From the NCBI GenBank assembly GCA_018660465.1, contig JABJKH010000029.1:1-60302 (forward strand): a DNA stretch of 60,302 nt, written 5' to 3'. Each line of letters begins with the position of its first letter. Position 1 is the first letter of the stretch. Below are positions 54,169 to 60,302 of this stretch, piece after piece. The notes beneath the pieces are model-generated. The model ran no database searches. It was not told the origin of the DNA and saw only the letters and a list, made by a program, of their open reading frames with translations. Both the position numbers and the translations under genes were made by a program. Origin of the DNA: Rhodospirillaceae bacterium (GTDB lineage: Bacteria; Pseudomonadota; Alphaproteobacteria; Rhodospirillales; JABJKH01).

Positions 54169-55455
54169 TTAGGCGTCCAACACTAAGTTCTCTTTTGGAA
54201 CACAGATACATGTCAGACAGGACCCTTCTTCAGGGGCCGAACCGGGCTCGATGCTGTAGGAAACATCGCCGGATTTTACCGCTGTGATACAGGTACCACA
54301 ATTGCCCGCGCGGCACCCAGATTCCATATTAATGCCGTTGTCTTCAGCAAAGTCCAAGATTGATTCCGCACTGCCGTCCCATTTCAAAGTTTTTCCGGAC
54401 ATGGCGAATTCGACGTTGATTTCCGGCGCGTTGGCATCGGCAGGTTTAGCTTCTGCTTTCTTTTTCGGCTTAACACTGGCCGGGCCAAAGGCTTCAAAAT
54501 GCACACTCGAATCAGGAACGCCCCATTCCTTTAGATCCGTTGTTACGGATGACATCATGGGCGGCGGGCCACACATGTAGTAATCAAAATTACTCGAGGG
54601 AAGAACACGCTTGAACAAATCTACGCTGACTCGCTCCGCATGCTGATAATCTGTGCCTTCGATATCGTCATCGTCAGGGTTGCTGTAACAAATGTGCAAA
54701 TGGATATTTTCGTTTTCCCGCTCCAAACGTTCCAAATGTTCTTTCATCATATGTTCGGCTTTATTGCGAAGACCTAGGAAGAAATAGGCTTCCCGCTTTA
54801 CGCCGGATTCGACGATCGAGTTGATCATGCTCATAACGGGCGTGATCCCAATGCCACCCCCAATGAGGACGACAGGGGTCGTTTTATTCATATCCATGTA
54901 AAAATGCCCACTCGGCGCCTTTACATCGAGAATATCGCCCTCTTTCAGGATCTCATTAAAGAAAGTCGAAGACCGACCGGGTGAAAGTTCGGGTTTGTCT
55001 CTCGGTGGCGGGACTTTCTTGATGGAAACCCGATAGTGGTCCGGGTCTAAGGGTGAATCTGATAACGAATAACACCGGACGAGAGGTTTCTGTTCATCAG
55101 GCAATCTAAGTTGAAATGTTAGATACTGACCAGGCTGGAAAGGCGGTAACTTTTTACCATCGTGAGGGACCAGATAAAACGAATGAACCCCGGGGGCTTC
55201 TGGAACCTTCTTCTGAATTTCAAATTTTCTAAAGCCGTTCCACGATAGCTCGGACCGGTCTCGTTCAACACCGGCTTGCGCCATCGTCGTTTGGACCCGT
55301 GCTCTTAGTAAATCCAACTGAATATCATGTCGAGCTTTCTCATGCTCAAGCCGTCTTACTGAATGGATCACCATCAGGAAGACCTGGGTAACAACGGCGG
55401 CAACAATAACGAAGCCGACGAACTGGATAACGATTGGAGATACGAGCCCTGTCAT
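54169..55455 (-). CDS. Membrane-anchored NqrF-like flavoprotein (FAD/NAD(P)/2Fe-2S)
   Basis: 428 residues. One N-terminal membrane helix (about 8-30), an amphipathic linker, a ferredoxin-reductase FAD domain (R-C-Y-S-L-S-D-S-P-L-D), an NAD(P) domain (G-G-G-I-G-I-T-P-V-M-S-M-I and M-C-G-P-P-P-M-M) and a C-terminal plant-type ferredoxin with C-R-A-G-N-C-G-T-C...C. This matches NqrF and phenol hydroxylase reductase-type proteins, taking electrons from NAD(P)H in the cytoplasm. Other Nqr subunits are absent, so it probably feeds the neighbouring cytochromes. ATG 55455 is used; a TTG one codon upstream is possible. Confidence 0.9.
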   Translation of the reverse strand: MTGLVSPIVIQFVGFVIVAAVVTQVFLMVIHSVRRLEHEKARHDIQLDLLRARVQTTMAQAGVERDRSELSWNGFRKFEIQKKVPEAPGVHSFYLVPHDGKKLPPFQPGQYLTFQLRLPDEQKPLVRCYSLSDSPLDPDHYRVSIKKVPPPRDKPELSPGRSSTFFNEILKEGDILDVKAPSGHFYMDMNKTTPVVLIGGGIGITPVMSMINSIVESGVKREAYFFLGLRNKAEHMMKEHLERLERENENIHLHICYSNPDDDDIEGTDYQHAERVSVDLFKRVLPSSNFDYYMCGPPPMMSSVTTDLKEWGVPDSSVHFEAFGPASVKPKKKAEAKPADANAPEINVEFAMSGKTLKWDGSAESILDFAEDNGINMESGCRAGNCGTCITAVKSGDVSYSIEPGSAPEEGSCLTCICVPKENLVLDA

Positions 55456-55560
55456 CAATTTACCAGACGTTATTTGTTTTATAATTGGGCGAAGACTGAC
55501 CTATCTTTTTGTCTAAATTTTGACAGCATCCACCAGTACGAACATAACCTCGTTAATTTC

Positions 55561-57084
55561 TTAATAGACAACCTGGAGTTCAAGACGCACGCCTGAATTA
55601 TTAGTACCACCTGTACGAAATGCGTAGAATGACTCAGCTTGAACTTGGAAGTGAGATCCAATTGCCTGTTGCAATTGAACACCAATGCCAACCGAATTCC
55701 GCGCATCTTCATGGTCGTTGTAATTAAGGCGGCCTGCCAATTCTAAGATCATATTGCGACGTGTATGATCCCAAAATGCCTGGTATCCAGTTGCAAAACC
55801 AATGTTGTCATCCGTAAAGGGGCTAATTTCTGCGCCATAAGCTCCCATATTTGGCGATGCAAACATGATTCCTAGGGAGCCGAGAGGGCCTCCAGAAATA
55901 GGTTCGCGCCCTAACTGGCTGTATTGCCCAAAACTCACAAATGGATTGAGGTAGAAAATATCATCTGATCCAGGCACTGTCGTTGAAAGTTCAGTAGATA
56001 ATAGCAACCCATCAGCTACCCCCCGACTGTTGTCACCAGGCGCGATCGAAAGGTTTGCACGGAGCGCCGTTGACCAATTGCCAACGCGTTGAATGGCTGC
56101 CAATCCGAGATTCAACTGATCCCCGGTACCATCGTTATCCTCATACGCATAGGCCATATCAAAATTATACGTAGTATTGTAAGTATCTGCGGAGCCGAAT
56201 ATTCCGTATAGAGACGCGTCTACGCCAGAATCCCCAAGCGGGCGATCCAGCGAATCCCAAGCATACAAAAAGCTCAAGCGCATTCCAGAAACACCTGGAA
56301 TAGAAATAATGTTGTTTCGAACGACACCAACCGCGTCCAGCGTATCGTTGATCATGATGCCTTCTTGGAAGTTGATGACCTGGCGACCGATTGTGAAACC
56401 CCAATCAATTGGCTTCGTACCCATTATGTCAGCATTCGGGAACAGGCTTCCAAAATCACCTTCAAAGAAGAACGTCGTAACATCAAAATTTAGCGCGGTC
56501 GTAAAACCTTCATCACGGCCATCAAAAGTTTGCCGTGTAAATTTTCCAAATCTGTTTGCATCCAAAGGCCGAATACCGAATACAAGTTTCTCCGTTCCGG
56601 TCAATTGCAGGTTCGCAAATAGATCAAGTCTGTTCGCCCATTCGGACTGATTATTCGTCGCCCGGTTGTTGAAATGCTGAAGAGCTGTCCGATAGATCAT
56701 GAACGCCCAGAGGCGCGGTTGCCAAACGGCACCAGTTCCAATTTCAAATCCAGCACCCAAATTACCGGTATCTAAAAATGGATCACCAAGTTCAATCGCC
56801 AGCTTAGGCCGAGCCGGAATTTCCCCGACACCTTGAAACGGTGTTTTTTCCGTTGAGAGTTTGATTACCTCAAATCTGTCTCCAAGGGGGAACAGGCTTC
56901 TTAAGCCTTTCGTACTTGTATTTGACTCTGGGAAAAAATCGGGAGCCCCATCTACGCTTGGGCTTTTACCAGATCCTCCGCCAGCGAACGCCGTAGACGC
57001 AGCCCCTAAACTTAAGGCAGCCGCAAGAATAGCGCCTTTAACAAATGAAACCGACTGGTCTTTTCGCTCATGCACGCACTTCAT
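55561..57084 (-). CDS. Outer-membrane beta-barrel protein (porin-like)
   Basis: 507 residues. Signal peptide ends near T-A-F-A (about 34). The mature part is Gly/Asn/Phe/Tyr-rich, alternates polar and apolar residues, and ends in L-E-L-Q-V-V-Y, with a terminal aromatic as in outer-membrane barrels. No Cys or heme motif follows the first residues. GGGGGG eight bases before ATG supports the start. Placed between cytochrome genes, it could be the sheath of a porin-cytochrome conduit, as MtrB is for MtrA and MtrC, though I see no direct sequence resemblance to MtrB. It could also be a substrate channel. Confidence 0.75.
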   Translation of the reverse strand: MKCVHERKDQSVSFVKGAILAAALSLGAASTAFAGGGSGKSPSVDGAPDFFPESNTSTKGLRSLFPLGDRFEVIKLSTEKTPFQGVGEIPARPKLAIELGDPFLDTGNLGAGFEIGTGAVWQPRLWAFMIYRTALQHFNNRATNNQSEWANRLDLFANLQLTGTEKLVFGIRPLDANRFGKFTRQTFDGRDEGFTTALNFDVTTFFFEGDFGSLFPNADIMGTKPIDWGFTIGRQVINFQEGIMINDTLDAVGVVRNNIISIPGVSGMRLSFLYAWDSLDRPLGDSGVDASLYGIFGSADTYNTTYNFDMAYAYEDNDGTGDQLNLGLAAIQRVGNWSTALRANLSIAPGDNSRGVADGLLLSTELSTTVPGSDDIFYLNPFVSFGQYSQLGREPISGGPLGSLGIMFASPNMGAYGAEISPFTDDNIGFATGYQAFWDHTRRNMILELAGRLNYNDHEDARNSVGIGVQLQQAIGSHFQVQAESFYAFRTGGTNNSGVRLELQVVY

Positions 57085-57148
57085 TCGCGAATTCCCCCCT
57101 TCTTAAACTTTCATGCGAACCAAACAATTCGCTTGTTAAAAATTTTAA

Positions 57149-59068
57149 CTATTTAACCTTCAACAACGCGCTTTTTGCATTATCAACGTTAAACGTTAAT
57201 TCTTTTGACCAAAGCGTCATGACGCCACCAATCAATTTGGCACCTAACTCCGCAGCACTGTATCCGTAATCAAAACCGACATCTTGAATGGCGATGACGA
57301 TATTGGCTGGAATGGGTTGCGACTTCAGCATGACCTTAGCGGTGTAAGGACCTTTACCGGTCAATTTACTTGGATCAATAAAGTACTCTGCCCAACGGTG
57401 TCCCAACGGCTCAATGCCTCGCAGGTGATTCCGTTCCGTCGTTGGTTCCCCCGTGAACACAAGCGATTGTGTCGACGGCAACACACGCGGCAGGGAGATC
57501 ACAGGATAAGGAATGGGAATAATATGCTCAATTTCCCCACCCCGACCGTTCTGCGTCACGAACCGCGACTGCAGACTGAACAGATACGGGTCTTTTTTCA
57601 TCTTACCCGCGTGGACATAGAAAGAGTGACCATCCAAGAGGTCAAAGTTCGGGTCACGATGGCCAGACCGGAAAACCATTTTGCCATTCCGGTCACGAAC
57701 TTGGATATGCAAGAATAGAACACGCTCACCAGTGAATCCGGTCGGAACATTATGTCCGTCAGTTCCACTTGCGACTTTAACTTCGAACTTAATCCCGTCC
57801 TTAGAACTGGCCAAAGTTGTCTTCACATCTTGAAGTAAATAGCCGTTCCGAAGAACCTCGTAGCGCTTTCCCTCAGCCCATTTAAGGCGCTTGAACTGGG
57901 TTTCAAGAATTTCACGGGCATCGTAGCGATCATCAACCGATTCCCAACGTTTCGGGAATTTGGTTTTATCGGTGACCTTATCTTCGAATTTGTCTGTGCC
58001 CCAGCCTGCCTTATGATCAAAGACCAGCCACTCTTCCAAGGTCGCCATTTCTTGGGCGTCCGTATTATGCGGGAAGATACCGGGATGAATAAGTGAATAG
58101 TCAGGACCAGCAAAGAAATGATTCGCTAAACGACGCGGCTTGGTCGGAACACCACCAACAACCGCTGCCGGACCCATTTCATAACCGGACTTCTTGCCCT
58201 GGATTTTGCCCATGTGGCAGTCCTGACAGGTTTCGCCACGCTCGGCGGCGGGGGACATCCGGTATTCGCTGAACGCCTCTTCCAATCGGAAGCCATTAAA
58301 CAAGGTCACGTCATGACAGGAGCCACAGAAGCTCGACGACGACATGTGGTTGAAGCCTTTAGATGAAATATGAATTTGACGACCTGCCTCGCCTTCCTTG
58401 GTCACAACCCGATATTTATCCTTATTATTCAGAACCCGCTCCATCTCGGCATTGCCAAGCGGGCCATAGACAGGCTTGAGCAGACTTCCTTCTTCAAGGT
58501 CCAAACGTCCACTCACCTTATTATAACGCTTGTTGATCCGGTGACAGACCATGCAGGTAATGCCCTCACGAGAGGTCGGATGACGTTTTAAGTTCGACAT
58601 CCGCGGGTTTTCACCCAAGTTCGCGCCCACAGGACTATGGCACCGAAGACAGAAGTCGCCGTTGGTTCCATTCGAAAGCTGAAGAATTTTATTGCTGAGT
58701 GAGAGATAAGCCGGACTTAGTTGTGAATATGAATGCTGTGAAACAGCCCATTCGTTATATTGCTTCGGATGACAGGTCCGACATGTCGCCGCTGACGGGT
58801 ATTGAGTTTCCGCTGCCAGAGCTTCATGAGCTTTCTTCGTGCTATCTTCAATGGTTTCAGTGTCGCGTTTCACTTCCTTCGCGCCACCAACTTTGCCACT
58901 GTCGAGCAAAAGGTCATCACCGCCTTTTTGTGCAACCTGTTTCCCAGCATCTAGGGGAATCTCCGCACTCTCAGCAACAGGGATTGCTATCAGCAGTGCC
59001 CCAACCAAAATCGCAGAAAAAATCGAAAGCCCATTCCTCATAATTTTACGTCCATTCACCAGACTCAT
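57149..59068 (-). CDS. Pentaheme cytochrome c with large heme-free C-terminal domain
   Basis: 639 residues. Signal peptide with I-P-V-A-E-S-A-E. Five heme motifs are packed in the first half: C-R-T-C-H (from Cys96), C-L-R-C-H, C-M-V-C-H, C-G-S-C-H and C-Q-D-C-H, in a cytochrome c554/hydroxylamine-oxidoreductase-like context. The remaining residues (about 290-639) contain no heme motif and look beta-rich. I chose ATG 59068 because AGAGGTG is seven bases before it; an upstream in-frame ATG lacks this. It is the first gene of the island. Catalytic or carrier function unknown. Confidence 0.87.
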   Translation of the reverse strand: MSLVNGRKIMRNGLSIFSAILVGALLIAIPVAESAEIPLDAGKQVAQKGGDDLLLDSGKVGGAKEVKRDTETIEDSTKKAHEALAAETQYPSAATCRTCHPKQYNEWAVSQHSYSQLSPAYLSLSNKILQLSNGTNGDFCLRCHSPVGANLGENPRMSNLKRHPTSREGITCMVCHRINKRYNKVSGRLDLEEGSLLKPVYGPLGNAEMERVLNNKDKYRVVTKEGEAGRQIHISSKGFNHMSSSSFCGSCHDVTLFNGFRLEEAFSEYRMSPAAERGETCQDCHMGKIQGKKSGYEMGPAAVVGGVPTKPRRLANHFFAGPDYSLIHPGIFPHNTDAQEMATLEEWLVFDHKAGWGTDKFEDKVTDKTKFPKRWESVDDRYDAREILETQFKRLKWAEGKRYEVLRNGYLLQDVKTTLASSKDGIKFEVKVASGTDGHNVPTGFTGERVLFLHIQVRDRNGKMVFRSGHRDPNFDLLDGHSFYVHAGKMKKDPYLFSLQSRFVTQNGRGGEIEHIIPIPYPVISLPRVLPSTQSLVFTGEPTTERNHLRGIEPLGHRWAEYFIDPSKLTGKGPYTAKVMLKSQPIPANIVIAIQDVGFDYGYSAAELGAKLIGGVMTLWSKELTFNVDNAKSALLKVK

Positions 59069-59104
59069 TTTTATCACCTCTTGGAAAAGTGTAACTTCCC
59101 CCAC

Positions 59105-59458
59105 TTAACCAAGCACACCCGGCGCATATTTATTTTTTTAATTTTGCGCCGAAAACATCCTCAAACCGGCTCACCACTTACTTTAACAAAAGCAGGTTAC
59201 CGCACTCTTATCACCGGGGCTATTGTGAATAACTGCAATAAATGTGTCCACGTTAAACCGTCGACACGTATTGTTTTTTTTGCCACACAATATCTTGGAA
59301 TGATCATGCTTGCGCCCACCATATATGGCAACCATTAAAGATAAGTTAGGAGGGTTTATAGGCCCGATTTTTCATTTCAGCAATTTCCAACACAAAAGTG
59401 TGACAAAAATACAAAATTAAGTGCCTATTATCCCACTACATGCGAAAGGAAAGAGGCG
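59105..59458. promoter_or_regulatory. Island promoter region, with inverted repeat
   Basis: 350 bases between the selenoprotein gene stop and the pentaheme gene. It is A+T-rich, and holds the inverted repeat GGCGCA (59121-59126) / TGCGCC (59145-59150) around an A/T loop near the pentaheme start. The main island promoter should be here. I could not find a convincing FNR- or CRP-type site. Confidence 0.4.
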
Positions 59459-60302
59459 TTAACAGCTATTTTTTCGGTGCGCCTGATGCGCCGGAATGAT
59501 ACCTCGAATCGACATCCTTTTTAGCACCGCATCATCCGTCGCTGCACATACTGAATTCAGACGAACCAGCATATCGGAAACGATAGTTTCTGCGTAATAC
59601 CAGTTCGCTAATTCAAAGTCCGTCGCGACCCCTGGTTGGGCCAAGGCAGATTCAAAATAGAACGCTTTTAGATCGTCGATGCAAAGCTTGACGGCCTGAT
59701 ATCGTGGCATTCCTGATAGCGGTAAAGGCGCATCTGTGTCTTCAATGAAATCAACTAAATAACGAACAATTACGTCCAATTCTAAATTCGCAATGCCGAA
59801 CGTCGTTCGCCCAAGTTTCTTCTCTGCCGTATCGTGCCAAGGGCGCAGTTTATCAATTTCCTGCATCACCGCAGTAAACGGGTCCACATTAACATCAACG
59901 GCGTCCATGCCTGGGCCAAAGTCGACAGGGCATGTCCATCCTTCTAGGTCAGCCTTGGGACCGGGAGCCGCTTCAGTCCATTCCTCCAATACAGGCCCCT
60001 TATCACGGGTCAGCAAATTTAAAGTTTCAACAAGCACGCGCTTTTGAAATTCAGGCTCATTCGGCGCGCCAAAAGGTCGCCCCAGTTCAAACGGTGTTAA
60101 TAACGCCCTTGGCGGATTGATTTGTAAGGTGTGTTCCCGAACCAGACTGATCTGCGTCGTCGCGAACCCTGCTCGTTCTAAGAAATGTCCAAGGCCGCCC
60201 ACGGCGCCCGTGCAGGACGGTCAGACGGGACAGAGGACAATTGCCGTCACGTTATCCTTCTTCAAGGTGCGGCTAATTTCCTCAATATTCGGCTTCATTT
60301 TA
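59459..60302 (-). CDS. Glycine/betaine/sarcosine reductase selenoprotein B-like protein, 5' partial, with in-frame UGA (Sec)
   Basis: The frame enters from the right edge and ends at 59459. Reading through TGA 60223-60221 gives C-P-V-U-P-S-C-T-G-A-V-G-G-L-G-H-F-L-E-R-A-G, which matches the U-x-x-C-T active-site region of GrdB-like proteins, and both sides are well-formed coding sequence. In relatives about 200 or more residues precede this site, so the ATG at 60298 is probably internal. After the family part (L-T-P-F-E-L-G-R-P-F-G, about 70 residues past U) comes an extra C-terminal domain of roughly 150 residues (W-Y-Y-A-E-T-I-V near the end) that I do not recognise. A redox reaction at a Sec-Cys pair is expected; substrate unknown. 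Confidence 0.8.
60195..60220 (-). promoter_or_regulatory. Candidate bacterial SECIS hairpin
   Basis: Directly after the TGA (60223-60221) the minus strand reads CCGTC, bulge CTG, CACGG, loop GCG, CCGTG, GGCGG. Both stems pair completely (5 bp each, one G-U) and the apical loop starts with G, a known feature of bacterial SECIS elements. The loop is about 15-18 nt after the UGA, within the usual range. Coding and structure overlap, as required in bacteria. Confidence 0.65.

Noticed and set aside
51223-55455. Nqr or Rnf complex
   Set aside because: Only an NqrF-like subunit is present; no NqrA-E or Rnf subunits are in the window.
59220-59275. Imperfect inverted repeat GTGTC...GACAC as CRP/FNR site
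   Set aside because: Arms and spacing do not match either consensus.
60221-60223. TGA taken as a disabling stop, making the gene a pseudogene
   Set aside because: It falls exactly at the Sec position of the family motif, is followed by a matching hairpin, and the frame downstream is long and intact.

Overview
The window looks like an alphaproteobacterial chromosome, probably from the Rhodospirillales or a related marine lineage. The main evidence is the block dusB-ntrB-ntrC-ntrY-ntrX-trkA-D-amino acid transaminase-hfq-hflX, together with a fused ispDF and the series lytic transglycosylase-rlpA-dacA-tmk-holB-metG-tatD. No rRNA, tRNA or CRISPR array was recognised.

Region 1 (1-14.2 kb) is accessory DNA. 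It holds the end of an SDR dehydrogenase, an AzlC/AzlD exporter pair, a small K+ channel, a secreted caspase-like protein, an intact IS1182-family insertion sequence, an IclR regulator, an AprA/FrdA-like flavoprotein with a ferredoxin partner, a tripartite tricarboxylate transporter and an FGE-like secreted protein. Five copies of a dispersed intergenic repeat separate these blocks and none was seen in the rest of the window. The IS sits inside one copy with a 4-bp target duplication. The region ends in a 39-codon tyrosine recombinase remnant joined onto the 3' end of a heme-type chemoreceptor gene.

Region 2 (14.2-47.8 kb) is mostly housekeeping: chemoreceptor, CutA, IspDF, a cytochrome c assembly-like membrane protein, the Ntr nitrogen/redox two-component systems, TrkA, Hfq, HflX, an IMPase, MazG, TatD, MetG, HolB, Tmk and a cell-envelope set (DacA, RlpA, MltB, YdcF, membrane-anchored subtilase). 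Two response regulators share an architecture, but one has Gly at the phospho-acceptor position.

Region 3 (47.8-59.1 kb, all minus strand) is a seven-gene redox island: pentaheme cytochrome, outer-membrane barrel, membrane-anchored NqrF-like flavoprotein, tetraheme cytochrome, a fusion of two cyclic-nucleotide-binding domains with a four-cluster ferredoxin, a b-type-like membrane protein, and a decaheme cytochrome with sixteen KDDIL-type repeats. Together they could move electrons between the cytoplasm, the membrane and the periplasm or cell surface. I do not recognise it as a described complex and it is my best candidate for an undescribed system.

At the right edge, upstream of the island, a GrdB/glycine-reductase-like gene has an in-frame TGA in a U-x-x-C-T motif followed at once by a good hairpin. 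It is very likely a selenoprotein that would be annotated as truncated by default.
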